Shown here piece after piece: positions 55,068 through 63,365 of a DNA stretch of 64,000 bases; position 1 is the first letter of the stretch; every line of letters starts with the position of its first letter. Source of the stretch: an uncultured Bacteroidales bacterium (GTDB lineage: Bacteria; Bacteroidota; Bacteroidia; Bacteroidales; Bacteroidaceae). The translations under genes and the position numbers were made by a program. Under the pieces are notes generated by a model. That model searched no databases. It saw nothing but the letters and a program-made list of their open reading frames with translations, and was not told the origin of the DNA. Location: contig CACXXT010000008.1 in the NCBI GenBank assembly GCA_902771725.1, forward strand, positions 1 through 64,000, read 5' to 3'.

Positions 55068-55180
55068 TATTCCGAACGAAAAGTGTATTAAATGACAATT
55101 ATTCGTCAAGAAAAGTGTTGAATTATTTTGTTATTCGTCAAGAAAAGTGTAGTTTTGCGGCAGTTATTCGTCAATAAAAA
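55068..55180. repeat. Four direct repeats over the DUF4143 ATPase promoter
   Basis: TTATTCGTCAAGAAAAGTGT occurs twice exactly (about 55109-55128 shifted, and 55131-55150) and twice in degenerate form (55068-55088 and 55163-55182). The copies bracket and overlap the promoter at 55127-55157, as operator sites would. Confidence 0.8.
55127..55157 (+). promoter_or_regulatory. Promoter of the DUF4143 ATPase gene
   Basis: TTTG at 55127-55130, 19-bp gap, TAGTTTTG at 55150-55157: a full consensus. The third direct repeat exactly fills the spacer, so a bound regulator would block RNA polymerase. Confidence 0.8.
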
Positions 55181-55190
55181 TGTATTTTGA

Positions 55191-56504
55191 ATGAAAAGAG
55201 CGCTTTATAACTCACTGATTGAATGGAAAAAAAGTCCATTCCGTAAGCCTCTTGTACTGGAAGGTGCCAGACAAGTGGGCAAGACTTGGCTTGTAAAAGA
55301 GTTCGGGAAGAACGAGTATGAGAACTTGGTATATGTGAATTGTGCTGACGATCCCTTTGCCAAGGCCTTGTTCGCAGGCGACCTCGTTCCTGCACGAATA
55401 GTGCGTGATATTGTAGCCAACAAAGGTGAGCAGCTGATACCAGGAAAGACTTTGCTCTTTCTCGACGAGATACAGGAGGCTCCCTATGGAATAACATCGT
55501 TGAAGTTTTTCTGTGAGAACGCTCCGGAATACCATGTCGTTGCAGCAGGTTCACTATTAGGTGTCGTTCACCATCCGGGCGAGTCCTATCCGGTGGGCAA
55601 AGTGGATATCCTGCGACTATTCCCGATGACGTTCGAAGAATTCCTTTGGGCTAAAGGCTGTAATCTGCTTGCCGAAATCCTGAACAATTGTGAATGGGAT
55701 TCGTTGAGAGTACACGACTACATGCTTCAGGATTTGCTTCGTCAATATTATTATGTGGGTGGTATGCCGGAGGTCGTTTTGAACTGGGTTACTACTGAGA
55801 ATGTTCTGGAGGTGAGAGGGATACAGAACCGCATCATAGCATCGTATGCCAACGACATCTCGAAACATGCAGGAGGCGAATCTGAGCGCATCAGAATGGT
55901 GTGGCAGAGCATCCCGTCGCAGCTGGCAAAAGAAAACAAGAAGTTCATCTATAGTGCCATCAAGAAAGGTGCTCGTGCAAAAGATTTTGAAGTGGCTATC
56001 CAATGGCTGGTTGATGCAGGATTGGTTTATAAGACCTACCGGTGCAAGACGCCCGAGATACCTTTGAAGTTCTACGTGGACTTCGATGCCTTCAAGCTCT
56101 ATGCGCTCGACATCGGTCTTTTAGGCGCTATGGTCAATGCTCCCGCGAGCCTGATGCTGACCAGCAATGACGTGTTCAAGGAGTTCAAAGGAGCATTCTC
56201 CGAGAATTATGTCTTGCAACAACTTGTTTTTGATGACCGCATATCCATTTGCTATTTCACAAAGGAGAATTCCCAAGTGGAAGTAGACTTTCTTGTCCAG
56301 ACCCCAGAAAGGCTCATTCCCGTTGAGGTGAAGGCGGAAGAAAATGTCAAAAGCAAGTCGCTGCGGCAATTTATCACCATTGACCACGCAGCAAAGAATT
56401 TGAAAGGACTCCGCTGCTCCATGCTCCCATATCAAGATCAAGGATGGATGGAGAACATTCCACTATATGGTATCTTCGGGTATATAAAAAAGCTATTACA
56501 ATAA
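55191..56504 (+). CDS. AAA_14/DUF4143 ATP-binding protein inserted between mod and res
   Basis: The 437-residue protein has an N-terminal AAA_14 ATPase (Walker A LEGARQVGKTWLV near 25, Walker B TLLFLDEIQEAPYG near 85) and a C-terminal DUF4143 nuclease-like domain (ENYVLQQLVF ... VDFLVQTPERLIPVEVKAEENVKS; the E-VDF-EVK pattern resembles a PD-(D/E)xK core). These proteins are common, often alone, and their role is unknown. This one has its own promoter with direct repeats and separates mod from res, an arrangement unlike standard type III operons, so it looks like an insertion. Only 7 bp separate it from res. Confidence 0.88.
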   Translation: MKRALYNSLIEWKKSPFRKPLVLEGARQVGKTWLVKEFGKNEYENLVYVNCADDPFAKALFAGDLVPARIVRDIVANKGEQLIPGKTLLFLDEIQEAPYGITSLKFFCENAPEYHVVAAGSLLGVVHHPGESYPVGKVDILRLFPMTFEEFLWAKGCNLLAEILNNCEWDSLRVHDYMLQDLLRQYYYVGGMPEVVLNWVTTENVLEVRGIQNRIIASYANDISKHAGGESERIRMVWQSIPSQLAKENKKFIYSAIKKGARAKDFEVAIQWLVDAGLVYKTYRCKTPEIPLKFYVDFDAFKLYALDIGLLGAMVNAPASLMLTSNDVFKEFKGAFSENYVLQQLVFDDRISICYFTKENSQVEVDFLVQTPERLIPVEVKAEENVKSKSLRQFITIDHAAKNLKGLRCSMLPYQDQGWMENIPLYGIFGYIKKLLQ

Positions 56505-56511
56505 GATATAT

Positions 56512-59500
56512 ATGAAACTGAAGTTCAAGCATCAGCAATTCCAGATAGACGCAGCAAAGGCGGTGACGGATGTGTTTCAGGGACAGCCGAACCAGTCGAT
56601 GCTGGAGTTCACCCACGATATGGGACGTAGTGCGGACGGCATACAGGATATGTTCGACGTGGTAGGCTTCCGCAACCAACCCATCCGCCTCTATTCCACG
56701 GATGTACGCAAGAATATGAATGCCGTGCAGATGGATGCACAGCTGAAACCCTCGGACGCCGTGATGTTGGGCGACCTACGCCTGACCATAGAGATGGAGA
56801 CGGGAACAGGCAAGACCTACACCTATATCAAGACGATGTACGAACTGAACCGCCTCTACGGCTGGAGCAAGTTCATCATCGTGGTGCCCAGCATCGCCAT
56901 CCGTGAGGGTGTGAGCCGTTCGTTCGAGATTATGAGTGAGCACTTTGCCGCTGAATACGGCAAACGCATCCAGAGCTTCATCTACGACTCGAAGCAGCTG
57001 ACGAAGATCGACCAGTTCGCCAGCGACTCGAACATGCACGTGATGATCATCAACACGCAGGCTTTCGCCGCCCGAGGCGAGGATGCACGTCGCATCTACA
57101 TGAAGTTGGATGCCTTCCGCTCACGAAAGCCCATCGACGTGATTGCTGCCACAAATCCCATCCTGATCATCGACGAACCGCAGTCGGTGTTGGGTGCCGA
57201 CAAGAAGAATGCCACGCGCGAGAAGCTGAAGGAGTTCCATCCGCTCTTCACCTTATTATATAGTGCTACGCACAGAGCCGGCGACATCGTGAACATGGTG
57301 TATCGCCTGGATGCGATGGATGCCTACAACAAGAAGCTCGTGAAGAAAATCACGGTGAAGGGCATCGAGCAAAAGGGCACGACGGCCACCAATGGCTACC
57401 TCTACTTAGAAAGCATCGAGCTGAGCGAGGGTAACCCACGGGCTCGCATCGGCTTCGACAAGAAGGGAGTGAGCAGCGTGAAACAGGTGACGCAGTTGGC
57501 GGCCGACGGCTTCGACATCTACCAGCAGAGTGGCAGCCTGGAGGAATACAAGAACGGTTACCGCGTGGAGAGCATCGACGGCTACAACCGCACCATCCGG
57601 TTGCTGAACGGAACGGTGCTGCATGAGGGCGAGATGATAGGTCGCGTGAACGACATCTATGTGCGCCGTCAGCAGATACGCGAGACGATATTGTCGCATC
57701 TGCACAAAGAACGCAAGCTGTTCAGGGTGGGCATAAAATGTCTGTCGCTGTTCTTCATCGACCATGTGGATAACTATAGGAAGCCTCACCCCCTACCCCC
57801 CTCTCCGAAAGGCGAGGGGGAAGCCTCCGGCAAGGGTGTTTATGCGCAGATATTTGAAGAGGAATATGAGCGCATTGTAGGAGAGATGCAGCTGGAGTTT
57901 ACCGACGACCCGGCCTATGTGGCTTATCTGAAACGTTTTACGGCAGAGCAGGTTCATGACGGCTATTTCTCGCGCGACAAGAAGAATAACGTGGTGGAGT
58001 CTGGCAACAAGGAAGGTGACAACGAGGTGCGAGGTTATCAGCTCATCATGAAGGAAAAAGAGAAACTGCTGTCGTTCGATACGCCCGTCCGCTTCATCTT
58101 TTCGCACTCGGCGCTGAAGGAAGGATGGGACAATCCCAACGTGTTCCAGATTTGTACGCTGAAGGACTCGGACAACCAGACGAAGAAGCGGCAGGAGGTG
58201 GGACGAGGAATGAGACTGTGCGTGAACAGCAAGGGTGAACGTCAGGACGAGAGCGTGCTGCACGGCGGTGTCTTCGACGTGAACGAACTGACTGTCATCG
58301 CCAGCGAGTCGTATAACTCGTTTGCCTCGAAGCTGCAGACGGAGATTGCCGAAGCTGTGGCAGACCGTCCGCTGAAGGTGCAACCCACCCTGTTCAAGGA
58401 CTTGATGGTGACCAATGCACGAGGCGAACAGAAGACGTTGGACGAAGACGATGCACAGGATATTGTCTTTGCCTTGCGCATGAAAGGATACATCAGCAAA
58501 CAAGGACAGCTGACACCGCAATATCACGAAGACAAGCAGCAGGGAAAGCTGGACTTCGGCGAGGACTACAATGACTATAAAGAAGACATCGTCAAGCGTT
58601 TAGAAAGCATCTTCAATCCGGATAGCATCAAGCCTGAGGATGCCCGAAGAGTGCGGGAGGCCAGGTTCGACCAGAAGAAGTTTGCGCGCAAGGAGTTTCA
58701 GGACCTGTGGCGCAAAATTAACCAGCAGACCTACTACACGGTTGACTTCAAAACGGACGACCTCATCAACAGAGCGGTCATCGAACTGGATGCGCACCTG
58801 CAGGTGACGGAGATACGCATCAAGGTGGTGACGGGAACGATGGCTGAGATCAAGAGCCGGCAGCAACTGCTGGAAGGAAATGCGATGATGGTGAACGAAG
58901 CCGAAGCCGAGAGCGTGCATGAACTGGTAGGTGAGGGCGTGAAATATGACCTGATAGGTAAGTTGGTGGAAGGAACAGGGCTGACACGCAAGGCCGTCGT
59001 CAACATCCTGCAGAAGATTCGCCCCAAGACATTCAATATGTTCAAAGCGAATCCCGAGGAGTTCATCATCAAGGCATGCAATATCATCAACCAATGCAAG
59101 GCCATCGCGGTGGTGGAGCACATTCAGTACCACCGACTCAACCAGGAGTTCGATTCCGACATCTTCAGCGCCGCCACGCTGAAGGGCAAGTTGGGCGTGA
59201 ATGCCCTGGAGTCGCAGAAATCGCTGTATGACATCGTGGTCGTAGATTCAAAGGGCATCGAGATGAATTTCGCCCAAGACCTGGAAGTGCAGAACGAGGT
59301 GGCGGTATATACGAAGCTGCCGGGAGGATTCTACATCAACACGCCCGTAGGACATTACAATCCTGACTGGGCCATCGTCTTCAAGGAAGGAACTGACATC
59401 AAACACATCTACTTCATCGCAGAGACCAAGGGCTACAGCAGTGATGAGGTGACAGACTATCGTGAGACGGAGCGTGTGAAAATAGAATGTGCCAAGCGCC

Positions 59501-59583
59501 ACTTCGAGACCATCTCCAGTTCAAGTGTTACATACGGTGTTGTGAAGGACTATGAAGAATTGAGGAATGTCATTACTCAATAA
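56512..59583 (+). CDS. res: Type III restriction enzyme Res subunit
   Basis: Res translocates on DNA using ATP and cuts when two Mod-recognised sites meet. The 1023 residues contain Walker A METGTGKTYTYIKT near 95, the DEPQ box LIIDEPQSVLG near 218, SATH in YSATHRAGD near 250, motif VI QEVGRGMRLCVN near 565, and a C-terminal nuclease core NPDWAIVF ... YFIAETKG near 952-972 (PD...ExK). Residues 424-440 (KPHPLPPSPKGEGEAS) come from an in-frame GC-rich palindrome (57784-57827), between FFIDHVDNYR and YAQIFEEEYER. All motors and nuclease residues are kept, so it may be active. Confidence 0.92.
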   Translation: MKLKFKHQQFQIDAAKAVTDVFQGQPNQSMLEFTHDMGRSADGIQDMFDVVGFRNQPIRLYSTDVRKNMNAVQMDAQLKPSDAVMLGDLRLTIEMETGTGKTYTYIKTMYELNRLYGWSKFIIVVPSIAIREGVSRSFEIMSEHFAAEYGKRIQSFIYDSKQLTKIDQFASDSNMHVMIINTQAFAARGEDARRIYMKLDAFRSRKPIDVIAATNPILIIDEPQSVLGADKKNATREKLKEFHPLFTLLYSATHRAGDIVNMVYRLDAMDAYNKKLVKKITVKGIEQKGTTATNGYLYLESIELSEGNPRARIGFDKKGVSSVKQVTQLAADGFDIYQQSGSLEEYKNGYRVESIDGYNRTIRLLNGTVLHEGEMIGRVNDIYVRRQQIRETILSHLHKERKLFRVGIKCLSLFFIDHVDNYRKPHPLPPSPKGEGEASGKGVYAQIFEEEYERIVGEMQLEFTDDPAYVAYLKRFTAEQVHDGYFSRDKKNNVVESGNKEGDNEVRGYQLIMKEKEKLLSFDTPVRFIFSHSALKEGWDNPNVFQICTLKDSDNQTKKRQEVGRGMRLCVNSKGERQDESVLHGGVFDVNELTVIASESYNSFASKLQTEIAEAVADRPLKVQPTLFKDLMVTNARGEQKTLDEDDAQDIVFALRMKGYISKQGQLTPQYHEDKQQGKLDFGEDYNDYKEDIVKRLESIFNPDSIKPEDARRVREARFDQKKFARKEFQDLWRKINQQTYYTVDFKTDDLINRAVIELDAHLQVTEIRIKVVTGTMAEIKSRQQLLEGNAMMVNEAEAESVHELVGEGVKYDLIGKLVEGTGLTRKAVVNILQKIRPKTFNMFKANPEEFIIKACNIINQCKAIAVVEHIQYHRLNQEFDSDIFSAATLKGKLGVNALESQKSLYDIVVVDSKGIEMNFAQDLEVQNEVAVYTKLPGGFYINTPVGHYNPDWAIVFKEGTDIKHIYFIAETKGYSSDEVTDYRETERVKIECAKRHFETISSSSVTYGVVKDYEELRNVITQ
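57784..57827 (+). repeat. GC-rich palindromic element family A, copy 3 (in frame in res)
   Basis: CCTCACCCCCTACCCCCCTC then TCC, loop GAAA, GGCGAGGGGGAAGCCT. Same family and orientation as 11015-11054. It lies in the Res coding frame and adds about 15 codons. Confidence 0.85.
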
Positions 59584-59650
59584 ACTCTGGCGAAAAGACA
59601 TGGCCGACTATTGCTATTGACCAGAATGAATGCTGGAAAGATAGCAATCA

Positions 59651-59686
59651 TTTCCAATTCGTGACATATGCGTCATAAATTGGAAA
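59651..59686 (+). terminator. Hairpin downstream of res
   Basis: TTTCCAATT (59651-59659) pairs with AATTGGAAA (59678-59686), with an inner TGAC/GTCA pairing, 70 bp after the res stop codon. Confidence 0.5.
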
Positions 59687-59724
59687 ACTTAACAATGCCA
59701 TCCTTGACTATCTGCCTCCGATGC

Positions 59725-59767
59725 CGGAAACTTGGCAAACTTTTTTGAGCAAAGTGATTTTTTGATG
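59725..59767 (+). repeat. 37-bp repeat, right edge of the defence island
   Basis: CCGGAAACTTGGCAAAC then TTTTTTGAGCAAAGTGAT with the tail TTTGATGC. It is a direct repeat of the copy at 48236-48281, about 11.5 kb away. Confidence 0.88.
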
Positions 59768-59832
59768 CAGGAGGATAAGACAGAAGCAGGAGGGCAAGAA
59801 GCGTGGCTGGCGAAGGAGGTGTGTTTATTGAA

Positions 59833-59875
59833 CAAAAAAAAGGACGGGAACTATGATGGTGCATAGGTTCCCGTC
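59833..59875 (-). terminator. rseP operon terminator
   Basis: GGACGGGAAC (59841-59850) pairs with GTTCCCGTCC (59866-59875), extended toward the loop by TATG/CATA; on the minus strand it is followed by eight T residues. It lies 25 bp after the rseP stop. Confidence 0.85.
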
Positions 59876-59899
59876 CGCTGGATGAAGGGTGGGTGTGAA

Positions 59900-61309
59900 T
59901 CAGAAGAGGAACTTCATGGCATCGTTGAAGAGGGCGAGGGCCATGAGGGCGAAGAGGAGGAGCATGCCGGCGTACTGGGCGTACTCCATGAATTTGTCGG
60001 AGGGCGGACGGCGGGTGACGGCCTCGACAAGGAGGAAGAGGATGTGGCCACCGTCGAGCCCTGGAATGGGCAAGATGTTCATCACAGCCAGGATGATGCT
60101 GATGAAGGCGGTGATGTTCCAGAAGGACTGCCAGTCCCATACGGATGGGAAGAGGTTGCCAATGGTGCCGAAGGATCCTACGCTCTGAGCTCCTTTCTTG
60201 GAGAAGAGGTATCGGAGGTCGCTGACGTAGCCCTTCAGGGTCTCCCATCCGTAGGCGATGCCTGCGGGGATGCTCTCGAAGAAGCCGTAGTCGTGGTGGA
60301 CGTAGGCATCGCGGTAGTGGAACTGATAGGGCAGCTTGAAGAAGCCGAGCTTATAGTCCTCGCTGAGCTGAATGGTGACGGTGTCGGGGGTAGCGCCCTC
60401 GGCGGCGGCGAATACTACGGGCAGGGTGCGCAGCCGCACGCTGTCCTCGTGGGAGCATTCCGAAGCAAGGACATCGTTCTTGCGCCCCATGAGTTCGTCG
60501 AAGTCACCCCACCAGGTGATGGGGGTTCCGTCGACGGCGAGGATGCGACTGCCCTTGCGGATACCGGCCTGATAGGCAGGCGAATCTTCCAGTACGCTGT
60601 CCACAATGGCCGGTACGTTGGCGGCGAGGAATCGGGGGTCGGTGTCGATCATATCGAGCAGGTTCAGGCCTTCCTCGGGCATCTGCAAGGTGACCTCAGC
60701 GCCATTGCGGAGGACGGTGACGGTCTGTGCCTGTGAGAGGGCACGGTAGACGGTGCCGTCCCAGGCGTCGATGGGCTGTCCGTCGACGGCCACGGGGATG
60801 TCGCCATCCACGAAGCCTACCTGCTCGGCCATCTGGTTGTAGGCGAAGCCATCTGTCATCGAACGGATGGGGAGGCTGTCGCTGCCCCATGCGAAGAGGA
60901 TCATGGCGTAGATGAACAGGGCGAGGAGGAAGTTGACGAGTACGCCGCCCACCATGATGAGGAATCGCTGCCAGACGGGCTTGGCGCGGAACTCATCGGG
61001 TTGCATGGGCTGTTTCATCTGTTCGGTGTCCAGGCTCTCGTCGATCATTCCGGCTATCTTGACATAGCCGCCCAGGGGAATCCATCCGATGCCGTACTCG
61101 GTCTCGTTGGCAGCCACCTTCGGGAAGAGGCGTGCGAACCAGCTGTCCTTGGTGGAGAAGAGATGGAACTTCCAGTCGAAGAACATGAAGAATTTCTCGA
61201 CGCGGACGCCGAAGAGTTTGGAGAAGAAGAAGTGTCCGCCCTCATGAAGGATGATGAGGAGGGCGAAGCAGAGGAGGAGTTGGAGTGTTTTAATTAAAAA
61301 TGGTGACAT
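59900..61309 (-). CDS. rseP: RIP metalloprotease RseP (site-2 protease)
   Basis: This inner-membrane zinc protease cuts transmembrane segments of anti-sigma factors and signal peptides. The 469 residues show the HEGGH zinc motif in the first membrane helix (LLIILHEGGHFFFSKLFGV, residue 22), two PDZ regions, and the second zinc-site motif MNILPIPGLDGGHILFLLVEAV in the third helix. The start is set at 61309 (MSPFLIKTLQ); the longer form adds MRGGSPV encoded by repeat-rich DNA. It is downstream of dxr, a common Bacteroidota order. Confidence 0.94.
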   Translation of the reverse strand: MSPFLIKTLQLLLCFALLIILHEGGHFFFSKLFGVRVEKFFMFFDWKFHLFSTKDSWFARLFPKVAANETEYGIGWIPLGGYVKIAGMIDESLDTEQMKQPMQPDEFRAKPVWQRFLIMVGGVLVNFLLALFIYAMILFAWGSDSLPIRSMTDGFAYNQMAEQVGFVDGDIPVAVDGQPIDAWDGTVYRALSQAQTVTVLRNGAEVTLQMPEEGLNLLDMIDTDPRFLAANVPAIVDSVLEDSPAYQAGIRKGSRILAVDGTPITWWGDFDELMGRKNDVLASECSHEDSVRLRTLPVVFAAAEGATPDTVTIQLSEDYKLGFFKLPYQFHYRDAYVHHDYGFFESIPAGIAYGWETLKGYVSDLRYLFSKKGAQSVGSFGTIGNLFPSVWDWQSFWNITAFISIILAVMNILPIPGLDGGHILFLLVEAVTRRPPSDKFMEYAQYAGMLLLFALMALALFNDAMKFLF

Positions 61310-61317
61310 AACAGGAG

Positions 61318-61352
61318 ACCCACCCCTCACCCTCCCTTGTAGGGAGGGAGTG
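61318..61352. repeat. GC-rich palindromic element family B, copy 2 (intergenic)
   Basis: CCCACCCCTCACCCTCCCTT, GTA, GGGAGGGAG. It lies between rseP and dxr and resembles the copies at 51608-51643 and 61438-61474. Confidence 0.7.
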
Positions 61353-61437
61353 GAATGTACTTGAGAGGATGAAGGGCTATAGGGTCATTCTTTAAGATGA
61401 TATATTATTGGTGATTTTTCTGGAAAGGTAGCTACTC

Positions 61438-61474
61438 GTCCCCCTAAAGGGAGGACGGAGAGGGGATTTGCTCC
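61438..61474. repeat. GC-rich palindromic element family B, copy 3 (dxr 3' end)
   Basis: GTCCCCCTAAAGGGAGGACG then GAGAGGGGATTTGC. On the minus strand it encodes the last residues of Dxr (QIPSPSSL) and its stop codon. Confidence 0.7.
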
Positions 61475-62622
61475 GCTGCTAACCGACGTGCTTCGGCATC
61501 GCTCTGGAGGTAGTCCTCATAGGTTGGCTGTGAGATGTATGTAGCGCGCTCGAGGGTGTCGGCGATGACATCGGCCATCTGGAGGAAACGGCAACGTCCT
61601 TCGAGGAAGGCGCGGTTGACGATCTCGTTGGCAGCATTGACGACGCAGGGTGCGTTGCCTCCGCGATGCAGGGCCTCGTAGGCCAGTGCGAGGCAGCGGA
61701 AGCGGTCGGTGTCCGGAGCCTCGAAGGTCAGGTCGTGCATGGTGAACCAATCCAGGCGGTCGAAGGTGCTCTGCAGACGTTCGGGGAAGGAGAATGCGAG
61801 CTGGATAGGAACGCGCATGTCGGGCACACCCAGCTGTGCCTTCACGGCTCCGTCGACAAACTGCACGGCGGAGTGAACGACACTCTGGGGATGTACAACG
61901 ACCTGAATACGTTCGGGTTCCACGCCGAAGAGCCACTTGGCCTCGATGACCTCAAAGCCCTTGTTCATCATCGAAGCGGAGTCGATGGTGATCTTGGCGC
62001 CCATATCCCAGTTGGGGTGCTTCAGCGCCATGGCGGGGGTTACGGTCTCGAGCTGCTGTCGGGTGAATGTGCGGAAGGGTCCTCCGGAGGCGGTGAGGAT
62101 GATTTTCTCGATTGGCGAGACCTCTCCGATGAGGCTCTGGAAGATGGCTGAATGTTCGCTGTCCACAGGCAGTATGGGTACCTGGTTTTCGCGGCAGAGG
62201 CGGTTGATGAGCTCTCCGGCCACGACCATCGTCTCCTTGTTGGCCAGGGCGATGGGCTTGCGCGCACGGATGGCGGCAATGGTGGGAGCCAGTCCTGCGA
62301 ATCCGACCATGGCGGTGAGTACCATATCCACTTCCGCGGACTGTACGACCTGGCAGAGTGCCTCGGAGCCGGCGTAGACCTGAATGGGGAGGTCGGCGAG
62401 GGCAGCCGAGAGGGCTTCGTAGTAGTGTTCATCGGCAATGACGACAGCCGCCGGCAGGAAGCGCCGTGCCTGTTCGGCAAGGAGTTGCCAGCGGGTGTTG
62501 GCGGTCAGGATGCGTGCCTCGAAGCGGTCGGGGTGCTCGGCGATGACGTCGAGCGCCTGGGTTCCGATGCTGCCGGTGGAGCCGAGGATGGCTATTTGTT
62601 TCTTGCTTGGTTCTTGGTTCAT
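61444..62622 (-). CDS. dxr: 1-deoxy-D-xylulose 5-phosphate reductoisomerase
   Basis: It makes MEP, the committed intermediate of the non-mevalonate isoprenoid pathway. The 392-residue product has the NADPH motif AILGSTGSIGTQALDV near residue 14, PVDSEHSAIFQSL near 150, and the catalytic loop region HPNWDMGAKITIDSASMMNKG near 210. The last eight residues and stop lie inside a palindromic element (61438-61474), so the C-terminal end is repeat-derived. It sits between rimM and rseP on the same strand. Confidence 0.96.
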   Translation of the reverse strand: MNQEPSKKQIAILGSTGSIGTQALDVIAEHPDRFEARILTANTRWQLLAEQARRFLPAAVVIADEHYYEALSAALADLPIQVYAGSEALCQVVQSAEVDMVLTAMVGFAGLAPTIAAIRARKPIALANKETMVVAGELINRLCRENQVPILPVDSEHSAIFQSLIGEVSPIEKIILTASGGPFRTFTRQQLETVTPAMALKHPNWDMGAKITIDSASMMNKGFEVIEAKWLFGVEPERIQVVVHPQSVVHSAVQFVDGAVKAQLGVPDMRVPIQLAFSFPERLQSTFDRLDWFTMHDLTFEAPDTDRFRCLALAYEALHRGGNAPCVVNAANEIVNRAFLEGRCRFLQMADVIADTLERATYISQPTYEDYLQSDAEARRLAAEQIPSPSSL

Positions 62623-62625
62623 ATT

Positions 62626-62672
62626 GGGGGGGACGTCGCCATAAAATGGCGACAGAAAAGACGGGACGATTA
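62626..62672 (-). repeat. Covarying hairpin element, copy 3 (between rimM and dxr)
   Basis: Stem GTCGCC/GGCGAC (62635-62640, 62648-62653) around loop ATAAAAT, then AGAAAAGACGGGACGA. It fills the gap between the dxr start (62622) and the rimM stop (62670). Confidence 0.8.
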
Positions 62673-63275
62673 GGAGTTCAGGTTGAGGAGTTCTTCGGGG
62701 ACGGAGACGAGGAGGCGGCGCTGGCGATGGTCAGCCTCGAGGATGAAGTCTTCGTGGCCGGGGATGAGGAGTTCGTGGTCGTCGGGTGTGGTGACGACGA
62801 GGAGGATGTTGGCGGTCTGATCGAGGACGGAGGTGACGGTGCCAAGGAGGCGGGAGGGGGGGATGGGGTTGGCATCGGAGGTGACGGTGCCAAGGAGGCG
62901 GGAGGGGGGGACGGGGTTGGCATCGGAGGTCGGCACCTGCCATACCTCAAAGCCCGTGAAGTGCTGCCAGGTGAGTTCCTCTTCGTCGAGGTCGTCGGGC
63001 GTCAGGTCCTTGGGGAAATAAACGCTGACCCCCACCAGCCGCTGGGCAGCGTCGGCCGAGTCGATGTCCTCGAACTTCAGCAATGCCACGTCGTCCGAAC
63101 GGAAGCGCCATTCCTCGAGGAAGAAAGGCACGAGGAGCCCCTCGAGCCGCAGGAAGAGGTAGTCCGCCTCCACGCGGTCCCAGACGTCGTCCGTGAACTG
63201 GAAGGCGAGCTCGCCACGCACTCCATGCGTGCGCGTGAGCGAACCTATTTTATAAACGTCGTGGTCGGAGATCAT
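62670..63275 (-). CDS. rimM: Ribosome maturation factor RimM with 16-residue tandem duplication
   Basis: RimM assists 30S assembly around the 16S rRNA head and binds protein S19. The 201 residues have the N-terminal domain (YKIGSLTRTHGVRGELAFQFTDD) and the PRC-barrel end (HELLIPGHEDFILEADHRQRRLLVSVPEELL). It is about 30 residues longer than usual: the segment SDANPVPPSRLLGTVT occurs twice in a row, from a 48-bp tandem duplication at 62829-62924. The duplication lies in the linker-to-barrel region, after TGFEVWQVPT. Frame is kept. Confidence 0.92.
   Translation of the reverse strand: MISDHDVYKIGSLTRTHGVRGELAFQFTDDVWDRVEADYLFLRLEGLLVPFFLEEWRFRSDDVALLKFEDIDSADAAQRLVGVSVYFPKDLTPDDLDEEELTWQHFTGFEVWQVPTSDANPVPPSRLLGTVTSDANPIPPSRLLGTVTSVLDQTANILLVVTTPDDHELLIPGHEDFILEADHRQRRLLVSVPEELLNLNS
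62829..62924 (-). repeat. 48-bp tandem duplication inside rimM
   Basis: Two units of 48 bp (62829-62876 and 62877-62924) that differ at only one base (GATGGGG versus GACGGGG). Sixteen codons each, in frame. Confidence 0.9.
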
Positions 63276-63299
63276 GGGGGATGGGGATTTTTTGGGGGG

Positions 63300-63362
63300 T
63301 TGGGGGGAGGTGATGGGGTTAATGGGCTGAATGGGCTGAATGGGGTTAATGGGGCTGATGGA
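63300..63362. repeat. G-rich short tandem repeat between murA and rimM
   Basis: Units such as AATGGGCTG and AATGGGGTT repeat about six times with 9-10 bp spacing in the 90-bp gap. Non-coding. Confidence 0.65.
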
Positions 63363-63365
63363 TTA

